A stretch of 7,471 nt of DNA from Devosia equisanguinis (GCA_945901835.1 CAMDMH010000141.1:1-7471), one strand, 5' to 3'. Positions 1-6,367 are shown, counted from the stretch's first letter. The notes: generated by a model not told the origin, from the letters alone. A program made the numbers and translations.

Positions 1-450
1 TTCAGCGGATCGAACAACTGGGCGCTGAGGGCGACCATCGTGCCGGTCGTGCTGCTGGCGGCCTATGTCGGGCGCGGGGTTACCGTTGGGCGCGGTGCAG
101 GCCCGACTGCACGGTTCGATCCGGCGGTGATCTCGAAGGCCGGGATGGCGGCGTTGTGCCTCGCCGGCGTGGCGCACCTCAACGAAGTCGCGCTGTTGGT
201 AGGTGCGAGCACCCGATCACCGGCGTTCGCTGCGGAAACTGCGACATGCAAGGCTGACATCATGGCCTACAACAAGCGCGGCGGAGCGCCCGGCAGCATC
301 GAGGCCAGCCTCGCGGGATGCCGAAGCAATCTCAGCGCCTATCACGTCGAACGGCCGTTTTCGAAAGCTGTGATATCGCCCGAGGACAGGAAACTGATGG
401 GACGGGGCTTCGGTTTTCTCGGTGGCGGCGGTAATCCATCGCCGAAGTGA
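1..450 (+). CDS. Hypothetical protein, 5'-partial
   Basis: I do not recognise this protein. Frame 1 is open from the first base of the window to a TGA at 448-450, with the G/C-rich third positions typical of real genes here, so the reading frame probably begins upstream of the window. Internal starts are possible: GTG at 40, GTG at 127 and ATG at 145. The ATG at 145 has a weak GAAGG-like element upstream. The visible part has a short hydrophobic run (about residues 13-24), a second moderately hydrophobic stretch (about 49-68), then PAFAAET, which resembles a signal-peptidase site. If that is real, a start at 127 or 145 would give a small exported protein with two cysteines (in TCKADI and AGCRSN) and a Gly-rich tail (GFGFLGGGG). 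The hydrophobic stretch is interrupted by HLNE, so export is uncertain. It ends 66 bases before pgk. No function is assigned. Confidence 0.5.
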   Translation, partial: FSGSNNWALRATIVPVVLLAAYVGRGVTVGRGAGPTARFDPAVISKAGMAALCLAGVAHLNEVALLVGASTRSPAFAAETATCKADIMAYNKRGGAPGSIEASLAGCRSNLSAYHVERPFSKAVISPEDRKLMGRGFGFLGGGGNPSPK

Positions 451-453
451 GAC

Positions 454-482
454 TTGTCCGGCAGAGCGATCCCCATTAGACG
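454..482 (+). promoter_or_regulatory. Weak candidate sigma-70-type promoter for pgk
   Basis: TTGTCC (454-459) and TAGACG (477-482) are separated by 17 bases and lie 34 bases before the pgk start, in the gap after the upstream reading frame. The -35 box matches four of six consensus bases and the -10 box only three. pgk could instead be transcribed from further upstream. This is a pattern match only. Confidence 0.2.
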
Positions 483-516
483 CCGTTTCACAACATCGAC
501 CGATCCGGAGTGCGCC

Positions 517-1713
517 ATGAACCTCGACAAGCTGAAGCCGATTTCGAGCGCCGACGTCAAAGGCAAGCGCGTGATCGTGCGGGCCGACCTCAACGTGCCG
601 GTAAAGGATGGCAAGGTCTCCGATGCAACCCGGCTGACGCGCGTCATCCCCGGCCTCAAGGATCTCGCTGCGCGCGGGGCGAAGGTGATCGTGCTCTCCC
701 ACTTCGGTCGTCCCAAGGAGCGCAATACGAAGGACAGCCTGAAGCCGGTGGCCGAAACCCTGGCGAGCCTCGCGGGCATGCCGATCGCCTTCGCGGACGA
801 TTGCGTCGGCGACGTCGCGGTCAACGCCATTGCGGCGCTGCCCTTCGGCGGCATCATCGTGCTGGAGAACACGCGCTTCCATACCGGCGAGGAGGTCAAC
901 CGGCCCCGGCTCGTCGAAGCGATGGCCGCGCTGGGCGACATCTACGTCAACGATGCGTTCTCGGCGGCACATCGCGCGCATGCATCGACGGAGGGCATAG
1001 CTCACCTCTTGCCGTCCTATGCCGGGCCTTTGATGATGGAAGAGATCAACGCGTTGAAGTCGTCGGTGGAGGCGCCTCAGCGGCCGACCGCGGCCGTCGT
1101 CGGCGGCGCCAAGGTCTCGACCAAGATCCCCGTGCTGACCAATCTCGTCGCGAAGGTCGACAAGCTGATCATCGGCGGCGGCATGGCCAATACGTTCCTG
1201 CAGGCGCAGGGCGTGAAGGTGGGCAAGTCGCTCGCCGAGCCCGATTTCCACAAAACGGCGCTGGAAATCATGGCGAAGGCGAAGGAGCGCGGCTGCGAGA
1301 TCGTGCTGCCGGTCGACATCGTCGTGGCGCGTGAGTTCAAGGCGGGGGCCGCGTCGAGCGTGCATGCGGTGGGTGATTGCCCCGACGACGCGATGATTCT
1401 CGACTTCGGGCCGAAGACCGTCGCTCACATCGCTGCCGTCATCGAGACGTGCCGCACGGTGTTGTGGAACGGTCCGCTCGGCGCGTTCGAGATTGCGCCG
1501 TTCGGCGAGGCGACCTTCGCGCTCGCCAGGCAGGTCGCGGCGCTGAGCAAGGCGGGCAAGCTCGTGTCGGTGGCTGGCGGCGGCGATACGGTCGCTGCAT
1601 TGAATGTCGCAGGTGTCGCCGACGATTTCACCTACGTGTCGTCGGCTGGCGGCGCGTTCCTCGAATGGCTCGAGGGGCGAGAGCTGCCGGGTGTGGCGGC
1701 GCTGGCGCGCTGA
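517..1713 (+). CDS. pgk: Phosphoglycerate kinase
   Basis: Cytosolic enzyme that interconverts 1,3-bisphosphoglycerate + ADP and 3-phosphoglycerate + ATP in glycolysis, gluconeogenesis and, where present, the Calvin cycle. The 398-residue product has normal bacterial length. Family motifs appear in order: RADLNVP (residues 22-28) and SHFGRP (61-66) in the N-terminal substrate domain, ENTRFH (117-122) with its substrate-binding Arg, HRAH (152-155), GGAKVSTK (196-203), IIGGGMANTFL (218-228), VLWNGPLGAFE (315-325), and the nucleotide-phosphate loop GGGDT (354-358) near the C-terminus. No key motif is missing. The frame is open back to 454, but the ATG at 517 is chosen because GGAG at 507-510 is spaced 6 bases from it and the protein then starts at the family's usual place. 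gap and fba, common neighbours of pgk, are not visible in this window. The gene ends 12 bases from the stop of the convergent L,D-transpeptidase gene. Confidence 0.97.
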   Translation: MNLDKLKPISSADVKGKRVIVRADLNVPVKDGKVSDATRLTRVIPGLKDLAARGAKVIVLSHFGRPKERNTKDSLKPVAETLASLAGMPIAFADDCVGDVAVNAIAALPFGGIIVLENTRFHTGEEVNRPRLVEAMAALGDIYVNDAFSAAHRAHASTEGIAHLLPSYAGPLMMEEINALKSSVEAPQRPTAAVVGGAKVSTKIPVLTNLVAKVDKLIIGGGMANTFLQAQGVKVGKSLAEPDFHKTALEIMAKAKERGCEIVLPVDIVVAREFKAGAASSVHAVGDCPDDAMILDFGPKTVAHIAAVIETCRTVLWNGPLGAFEIAPFGEATFALARQVAALSKAGKLVSVAGGGDTVAALNVAGVADDFTYVSSAGGAFLEWLEGRELPGVAALAR

Positions 1714-1725
1714 CAGCTCCCCGCT

Positions 1726-3273
1726 CTATTGCCACCATTCCTTTTTCTGCACCTCGCGATTGCCGCTGCGGCGTCGTCTGTCGCTGCTCTGGCGGGCGGA
1801 GGTGGGCTGTTCGAAGAACCAGAAGCCGCCGCCGCCTCCCCAATTGCCGGCGCTTGCCATGGGAGTGCTTGCCATGGGAGCGGGTGGGGCGACCGTCGGC
1901 TTGCGCGTTACGAAGCCGCCCTGAGGTTGATTGCTCAGCACGGCGACGAACTCCGTGCGGTAGTTGGTTTCCCGGCTCAGAGGCTCGTCCGAGACGATGA
2001 TCGAGGCGAGGGGCATTGCGGTCGGCGCGATGCGATCGAGCACATCCTGTGGGATGGCGATGCGGTCGAGCGCGGCTTTGGCGTCGTCCCCGCCGTCTAT
2101 GGTGACGGCCGTCCAGCGGAGGCCGCCGTCGCCGCGCGCTACCGCCGTATAGACGTGGGTCCCGATCGGCCTGTCCGGGTTGCGGATCGTGATCGGCGCC
2201 TCGATGGACGAGTCGAACACCTCGCCCCCATCCGGCCAGGGCTTTTGCGTATTCCGCCGCACGTAGAGTTTCTGCGAGGCTCGGCTGATGTAGATGGACA
2301 CCGGCTGCAGCGCGAGTTTCGCCTCTTTCGCAGCTTTGGCGGTTTCGGCCTTTCTGCTCGCAGCAGTCTTGGCCGCGGCCGCTGCCTTGGCCGCATCATC
2401 GAGCCGTGCTGTCGCGTCTGCTTTGGCGGATTCCAGTCGCGTACGCGCTTCAGTCGCCTTGGCCTCGGCCCTCAACCTCGTCTCTTCCGCACGGGCCCTG
2501 GCTTGGTCGGTGCTTGCAGCAGCAAGCGCCCTGAGGGCAGATTTCAGCTCGGTGTCGGCTCGGACCTCAAGGCTTTGCAGCCGACGAAGCGATGCCTTCA
2601 GCGAGGCCGTGTCCCTCGCCGCTTTCGCGGCGGCCTTCCGCGCCTCGTCCTCCGTCCGCACGGCATCTGCTGCTTCGCGTTCGAGCGTCTCCGCACGCGC
2701 TGGAGCCGCAGCAACAGCCGCTGCATTCGCGACGAGCAGTGCGGGATGGGAGAACTCGACCGGTGCTGCATCGTTTGGCGCGACGATCACCCGCATCCCG
2801 ATCCGCGTCCTATCGAACAGCTTTTCGGCGAAGCCGTAAGGCATTCGCACGCAGCCTTTCGAGGCGGCATAACCGGGCAAGGGGCCGCCGTGCAGTGCGA
2901 TGCCGTTCCAGGTAAGGCGCTGCATGTGCGGCATCCAGGCATCGTCATAGAGATTGGAGCGGTGGTCGGCGTTCTTCTGGACGATGGCGAATACTCCAGC
3001 AGGCGTCTCGCGGCCTCTCGTGCCGCTCGATATCGGCGCGCGATGGGTCCAGCCGTCAGCGTCGTAGAATGTGATCTGCTGCGACTTGATCGAGACGATC
3101 GCCATGATCGGCTCGCCCGCATCACGCTGGGCCGTCGCTTCGACGGGGCGCGTCTGTCGCGTCTGCGCGTTGCCGCTCATGGCCGACAGTGCAGCCATCG
3201 CCCCGAGCGCGAATGCGGAAATGAGACTGCGGCGACGAGAAATCCAGTGGCCCGATGAATTTCCACTAGCCAT
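1726..3273 (-). CDS. Exported L,D-transpeptidase (YkuD) with coiled coil and second degenerate YkuD-like module
   Basis: Predicted periplasmic L,D-transpeptidase, a family that makes 3-3 peptidoglycan cross-links or attaches proteins to peptide stems. The 515-residue product starts with an export signal: SRRRSL at 12-17 (Tat-like, but lacking the usual Phe), a hydrophobic core to about 33, and a possible cleavage after GNA (36). The catalytic YkuD domain spans about 56-166. It carries H128 in LHGG and the nucleophile C141 in SKGCVRMP; the usual SHGC motif has Lys (K139) in place of His. An Ala/Lys/Glu/Arg-rich region (about 193-322) is a probable coiled coil or helical stalk. Residues about 323-446 resemble a second YkuD fold (QKLYVR, PDRPIGTHVYTA, SIIVSDEPLSRET) but lack the His/Gly-Cys motif. 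The tail is Gly-rich, then basic. ATG 3273 is preferred because GGGGG lies 6 bases upstream and it precedes the signal directly. ATG 3303 and ATG 3396 are in-frame alternatives without a clear ribosome-binding site. The family call is firm; start and substrate are uncertain. Confidence 0.9.
   Translation of the reverse strand: MASGNSSGHWISRRRSLISAFALGAMAALSAMSGNAQTRQTRPVEATAQRDAGEPIMAIVSIKSQQITFYDADGWTHRAPISSGTRGRETPAGVFAIVQKNADHRSNLYDDAWMPHMQRLTWNGIALHGGPLPGYAASKGCVRMPYGFAEKLFDRTRIGMRVIVAPNDAAPVEFSHPALLVANAAAVAAAPARAETLEREAADAVRTEDEARKAAAKAARDTASLKASLRRLQSLEVRADTELKSALRALAAASTDQARARAEETRLRAEAKATEARTRLESAKADATARLDDAAKAAAAAKTAASRKAETAKAAKEAKLALQPVSIYISRASQKLYVRRNTQKPWPDGGEVFDSSIEAPITIRNPDRPIGTHVYTAVARGDGGLRWTAVTIDGGDDAKAALDRIAIPQDVLDRIAPTAMPLASIIVSDEPLSRETNYRTEFVAVLSNQPQGGFVTRKPTVAPPAPMASTPMASAGNWGGGGGFWFFEQPTSARQSSDRRRRSGNREVQKKEWWQ
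1852..1881. repeat. 15-bp tandem duplication inside the L,D-transpeptidase gene
   Basis: Two adjacent 15-base units (1852-1866 and 1867-1881) share GCTTGCCATGGGAG and differ only in the last base. The repeat is in frame on the minus strand and encodes the duplicated pentapeptide-like run APMASTPMAS in the low-complexity linker after the second YkuD-like module. It looks like a recent slippage duplication without effect on the frame. Confidence 0.75.
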
Positions 3274-3440
3274 GCCATGCCCCCAGAATCTCATCCTGTT
3301 CATACTGCGATATCGGACCGGTGGCCAGCCTTGCCCGACAACCCGATCAGCGGGCGCGGCGGAACAACGGTCTCCACTCTCGCGCCTGCGCTGCATCTGC
3401 TGTAGACAGCGCTCCCGAGCCGCAGGAGATACTTCAGCCT
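3274..3440. promoter_or_regulatory. Divergent intergenic region between the L,D-transpeptidase and gph genes
   Basis: This 167-bp gap must hold the start signals of the two divergent genes, unless the L,D-transpeptidase starts at one of its upstream ATGs. Visible elements are the palindrome CGATATCG (3308-3315), a dyad GCTGT-AG-ACAGC (3399-3410) 30 bases before the gph start, and AGGAG (3424-3428), a ribosome-binding site for gph with a rather long 12-base spacer. I find no convincing -35/-10 pair on either strand. The regulatory role is inferred from gene arrangement only. Confidence 0.35.
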
Positions 3441-4136
3441 ATGCCATCACGTCAGACCCAACTTCAGCCGTTCTTCCCCCGCGCCGTCGTTTTCGATCTC
3501 GATGGAACGCTGATCGACAGTTCGGGTGACATCGCTGATGTGCTCAACGAGTGTCTGGGCGAAGAGGGCATCGCTGCTTTCGAGGAGCCGGCCGTGGTGA
3601 CGATGATCGGCGGTGGGGCGAAGGTGCTGGTGGAGCGTGCGCTCGACCGGCTCGGGCGGGCGCATGATGTGGCGCTGCTGGACCGGGTGTTCGACAAGTT
3701 CGCCGCGCGCTACGAAGCGATGGGAGCGGGGCGCAGCAAGACGTTTCCGGGGGCGCTGGAGGTTCTCGAGCGCCTGTCGCGCGAAGGCGTCGGCCTTGCG
3801 ATCTGCACCAACAAGCCGGAGCACATCACGCGGCGTGTGCTGGATCAGCTCGACCTCACTCGCTGGTTCGGCGCAGTGATCGGCGAGAGCCCGCGTCTGC
3901 CGCGCAAGCCCGCGCCAGACATGCTGCTGGCCGCGCTCGCTGGCCTCGGCGCCGAGCGCCGCGAGGCTGTGATGATCGGTGACAGTGCGGCGGATATCGG
4001 CACGGCGAAGGCCGCCGGCGTGAAGTCGATCGCGGTGACGTTCGGCTATACGACAATCCCGCCGCGGGAACTCGGCGCCGATGCGGTGATCGAGCATTTT
4101 TCGGAGCTGCATGCGGCGTTGGCGGGGCTGGCGTAG
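3441..4136 (+). CDS. gph: HAD-superfamily phosphatase, phosphoglycolate phosphatase (Gph) type
   Basis: Predicted cytosolic Mg-dependent phosphatase of the Gph branch of the HAD superfamily. Gph itself hydrolyses 2-phosphoglycolate to glycolate, clearing the product of Rubisco oxygenation or DNA 3'-end repair. All four HAD motifs are present in the 231-residue product: motif I FDLDGTLIDS with nucleophile D19 and acid/base D21, motif II CTNK (T123), motif III K156 in RKPAPD, and motif IV GDSAADI with D181 and D185. The cap lies between motifs I and II, as in the Gph/PGMB type. The frame is open back to GTG 3321, but ATG 3441 follows an AGGAG element and puts motif I near the N-terminus as usual. 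Substrates in this family cannot be read from motifs. The next gene on the same strand is tenA, 118 bases on, so a phosphorylated thiamine precursor is an alternative substrate (see findings). Class is certain; gph is the best guess. Confidence 0.88.
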   Translation: MPSRQTQLQPFFPRAVVFDLDGTLIDSSGDIADVLNECLGEEGIAAFEEPAVVTMIGGGAKVLVERALDRLGRAHDVALLDRVFDKFAARYEAMGAGRSKTFPGALEVLERLSREGVGLAICTNKPEHITRRVLDQLDLTRWFGAVIGESPRLPRKPAPDMLLAALAGLGAERREAVMIGDSAADIGTAKAAGVKSIAVTFGYTTIPPRELGADAVIEHFSELHAALAGLA

Positions 4137-4163
4137 GGCGGGCAGGCATTCGCGTTGCCCGCC
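4137..4163 (+). terminator. Stem-loop immediately after gph, possible terminator
   Basis: GGCGGGCA (4137-4144) and TGCCCGCC (4156-4163) form a perfect 8-bp GC-rich stem with an 11-base loop, starting right at the end of the gph stop codon. No T-run follows, so it is not a canonical intrinsic terminator. It could slow polymerase, protect the 3' end of the gph transcript, or separate gph from tenA expression. Confidence 0.4.
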
Positions 4164-4254
4164 ATTCGCGGCGCCAGGTTGCGCGTCGATGTGATTACCT
4201 GCCCTACGCGATGGTGTACGGAAAACACCTCTGCAGGGACAAGGATCGGAGATC

Positions 4255-4926
4255 GTGGTGGCACAGCAGTTCAGCGTCGAGGCGTGGCAGAGGAATGCGG
4301 GGGTCTACGCAAAGATCCTCGCGATGCCGTTCAACACGGATCTCGCGGCGGGGACACTGCGCGAGGATCGCTTCCGGCATTACATGATCCAGGACGCGCA
4401 TTATCTGGAAGGTTTCGCGCGGGCGTTGTCGCTGGCGTCGGCGAAGGGACGCGATGCCGATCACGTGGTGCATTTCGCAGGGGCGGCGCAGACCGCCATC
4501 ATCGTCGAGCGATCGCTGCATGCCGATTACTTCGTGAAGTTCGGCGTGACGCCCGACGATTTCGCGGCGGCGCGGCCATCGCCGGTGTGCGACCACTATG
4601 TGAGCTGGCTGTTGCGTGTGGCAGCGCTGGAGCCGTTCGAGGTGGTGCTCGCGTCACTGCTGCCGTGCTTCTGGATCTACCGCGAGGTCGGCAAGGATAT
4701 TCTCGGGCGGGCGGTGAAGCCGAATGCCTATCAGGCGTGGATCGACACGTATGCGGGAGTAGAGTTCGACGAGGCCGTCGATGCGGTGATCAAGGTCGTG
4801 GACGAGGTTGCGCAAGACGCGTCGCCGCGCACGCGCGATGCGATGCACGCCGCATTCTCGCGGGCCGTTCAGCACGAGTGGATGTTCTGGGACAGCGCCT
4901 ACCGGCTGGGGGATTGGCCGGTTTGA
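4255..4926 (+). CDS. tenA: Aminopyrimidine aminohydrolase / thiaminase II (TenA)
   Basis: TenA hydrolyses 4-amino-5-aminomethyl-2-methylpyrimidine, a thiamine breakdown product, to the HMP pyrimidine for thiamine salvage; it can also cleave thiamine. It is cytosolic and all-helical. The 223-residue product has usual family length. The residues I recall as important in Bacillus subtilis TenA all appear here with a constant +3 offset: D47 and Y50 (QDAHY), Y115 (CDHYVSW), nucleophile C138 (LLPCFWIY), Y142, Y166 (WIDTYAG) and E208 (QHEWMFWD). This argues for an active TenA rather than a TenA_E-type variant lacking the cysteine. Start: tandem GTG codons at 4255 and 4258. AAGGA (4241-4245) suits 4255 and GGAG (4248-4251) suits 4258, so the true start may be one codon later. 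The 118-bp leader has a small hairpin (GGTGT 4213-4217, ACACC 4225-4229) but nothing like a TPP riboswitch. No other thiamine gene is visible nearby. Confidence 0.94.
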   Translation: MVAQQFSVEAWQRNAGVYAKILAMPFNTDLAAGTLREDRFRHYMIQDAHYLEGFARALSLASAKGRDADHVVHFAGAAQTAIIVERSLHADYFVKFGVTPDDFAAARPSPVCDHYVSWLLRVAALEPFEVVLASLLPCFWIYREVGKDILGRAVKPNAYQAWIDTYAGVEFDEAVDAVIKVVDEVAQDASPRTRDAMHAAFSRAVQHEWMFWDSAYRLGDWPV

Positions 4927-4930
4927 TGAC

Positions 4931-4960
4931 GGGTGTAAACGCGGTCGTCGTTTTACACCC
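4931..4960. terminator. Perfect inverted repeat after tenA, probable bidirectional terminator
   Basis: GGGTGTAAA (4931-4939) and TTTACACCC (4952-4960) form a 9-bp perfect stem with a 12-base loop, 4 bases past the tenA stop and between two convergent genes. The A/T-rich part of the stem lies next to the loop and no T-run follows, so it departs from the classical form. Placement between convergent stops is the main support. Confidence 0.5.
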
Positions 4961-4997
4961 CACCCCCGCCCCCTCCCCATCGAGGGGAGGGGGGAAG
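4961..4997. repeat. GC-rich stem-loop, probable copy of a dispersed intergenic repeat
   Basis: CCCCCTCCCC (4969-4978) and GGGGAGGGGG (4984-4993) pair perfectly over 10 bp around the loop ATCGA, preceded by a C-rich run. One plus-strand frame through it reads HPTPAPSPSRGGG and another reads PHPRPLPIEGRGE. Such peptides are familiar from spurious small ORFs in proteobacterial genomes that span dispersed C-rich/G-rich palindromes. Only one copy occurs in this window, so membership of a repeat family is recognition rather than proof. It may also act as the terminator for the convergent monooxygenase gene, which stops 15 bases further on. Confidence 0.6.
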
Positions 4998-5008
4998 AAG
5001 GTGCGGTG

Positions 5009-6298
5009 TCATGATTGCAAATGACCGCGCAAAGTCGAGCTTTCGTATTCCTTGCGGAACAGGCCGCGGCGCTGGAGTTCGGGGACGACGGTGTCGACGA
5101 ACACGTCGAAGGATTGCGGGAAGTAGGGCGGCAGGATCATGAACCCATCGGCGGTACCGGCGGTGAACCATTCCTCCAGCGTGTCGGCGATCTTCGCGGG
5201 CGTGCCGCTGACGACCCAATGGCCGCGCGCGGCGGCCGTGAGGTTATAGAGGTCGCGCAGGGTGAGCTTGTCGCGGCGGGCCTTGGCGAGCAGCGTTTGC
5301 GAGAATGTCTGGCTCTTGTCGGTCAGGGGGAAATCGGGGATCGGGCCGTCGAGGGGATAGCCGGATATGTCGTGGCCGATGCGGTTCGCCACGAGGGCCA
5401 TTGTGCTCGCGTCCGACAGATAGCCTTGCAGCCGGTCGAGTTGGTCCTTGGCCTCGGCGTCGGTCCGGCCGATGATCGGCATGATGCCGGGCATCAGCGC
5501 GAGGTCGGAGGGCTTGCGGTCGAACTTGGCTGTGCGGGCCTTCAATCCGTCATAGGCAGCTTTCGCGCCGACCATGTCGCCGTTGACGACGGCGAACACG
5601 ATGTCGGCTGTGCGGGCGGAAAGTTCCTGTCCCGGCACGGAACCGCCGGCCTGGATGACGAGCGGATTGCCGAACGGGGGACGCTCGATATTGAGCGGGC
5701 CGCGCACGGAGAAGTGCGGTCCCTTGTGGTCGAGTGTGTGGACCTTGGCTGGATCGACGAACTGCCCGGTCTTGCGGTCGCGCACGGTGGCGCCTTCGTC
5801 CCAGGTGTTCCAGAGGCCCTGGACGATGTCGACGAACTCGGTCGCGATCTCGTAGCGCTTGTCGTGGGTGTAGTGCACGTCGCGGCTGAAGTTTAGCGCG
5901 GCGTGGTCGGCGGTCGAGGTCACGACGTTCCAGGCGATGCGGCCTTGGCTCAGGTGGTTGAGGCTCTGGAACATGCGGGCGACGTTGTAGGGTTCGGCGA
6001 AGCTCGTGGAGACAGTGGCGCCGATGCCGATGTGGCGCGTGGCAACGCTGAGGGCGGCGGCGAGCGTCATCGGCTCGAAGCGCGTGATGAACGAGGGATG
6101 GTCGGTGAGGGACGGCGCGAGGCTGTCCGAAATGAAGAACAGATCGAAGAGGCCGCGTTCGGCTATCCTGATGCCGGCCTCGGCGATGGGCCAGCTACAG
6201 TGGCTGTCGAAGGCGCCGTCCATGCGCCAGCCGGCGGAATGATTGCCGGTACCGAGCCAGAACACCCCCAGGTGCATGCGGCGCTTGCGTTTAGGCAT
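5009..6298 (-). CDS. LLM-class flavin-dependent monooxygenase, NtaA/SnaA/DszA family
   Basis: Predicted cytosolic FMN-dependent, two-component monooxygenase of the bacterial luciferase-like superfamily. It needs FMNH2 from a separate flavin reductase, and none is seen here. Relatives oxidise nitrilotriacetate/EDTA, dimethyl or dibenzothiophene sulfones, and other small N- or S-compounds. The 429-residue product matches the family in length and layout: LGVFWLGTGNHSAGWR at 10-25, then AERGLFDLFFISDS (46-59), RFEPMTLAAALSVAT (73-87), HIGIGATVSTSFAEPYNVAR (89-108), LNHLSQGRIAWNVVTS (113-128), KGPHF (192-196), QAGGS (216-220) and the C-terminal GTPAKIADTLEEWF (365-378), with the usual TLRG-type ending. 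The frame runs back to 6409, but ATG 6298 is chosen because a strong GGAGGA (6305-6310 on the opposite strand) sits 6 bases upstream. The gene converges on tenA and diverges from ccdA. The substrate cannot be read from the sequence. Confidence 0.93.
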   Translation of the reverse strand: MPKRKRRMHLGVFWLGTGNHSAGWRMDGAFDSHCSWPIAEAGIRIAERGLFDLFFISDSLAPSLTDHPSFITRFEPMTLAAALSVATRHIGIGATVSTSFAEPYNVARMFQSLNHLSQGRIAWNVVTSTADHAALNFSRDVHYTHDKRYEIATEFVDIVQGLWNTWDEGATVRDRKTGQFVDPAKVHTLDHKGPHFSVRGPLNIERPPFGNPLVIQAGGSVPGQELSARTADIVFAVVNGDMVGAKAAYDGLKARTAKFDRKPSDLALMPGIMPIIGRTDAEAKDQLDRLQGYLSDASTMALVANRIGHDISGYPLDGPIPDFPLTDKSQTFSQTLLAKARRDKLTLRDLYNLTAAARGHWVVSGTPAKIADTLEEWFTAGTADGFMILPPYFPQSFDVFVDTVVPELQRRGLFRKEYESSTLRGHLQS

Positions 6299-6367
6299 CC
6301 CGGTTCCTCCGTCGCGTCCGCGCGCGTGTTCATTTCGCCGGTCGTTGGCGGAGACTAACATCAATCT

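Noticed and set aside
217..1428. Long minus-strand open frame (403 codons) opposite pgk
   Set aside because: It lies antisense to unmistakable pgk, is Arg/His-rich without recognisable motifs, and is explained by the lack of stops opposite GC-biased codons.
1729..3258. Long plus-strand open frame (509 codons) opposite the L,D-transpeptidase
   Set aside because: Its sequence is low-complexity Arg/Gly-rich with no domain pattern, while the minus strand encodes a clear YkuD protein with a signal and catalytic motif.
3321..3440. N-terminal extension of the HAD phosphatase to GTG 3321
   Set aside because: It would place motif I 40 residues too far from the N-terminus and lacks a ribosome-binding site; ATG 3441 has AGGAG upstream.
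4961..4997. Classical Rho-independent terminator
   Set aside because: The stem is strong but no T-run follows on either strand, so I list it as a repeat-like stem-loop with only a possible terminator role.
4155..5024. Plus-strand open frame of 289 codons overlapping tenA in another frame
   Set aside because: TenA with all its active-site residues occupies the region; the tail of this frame merely translates the GC-rich palindrome after tenA.
5015..5896. Plus-strand open frames opposite the monooxygenase gene
   Set aside because: They are antisense shadows of a well-supported NtaA-family gene with a strong ribosome-binding site.
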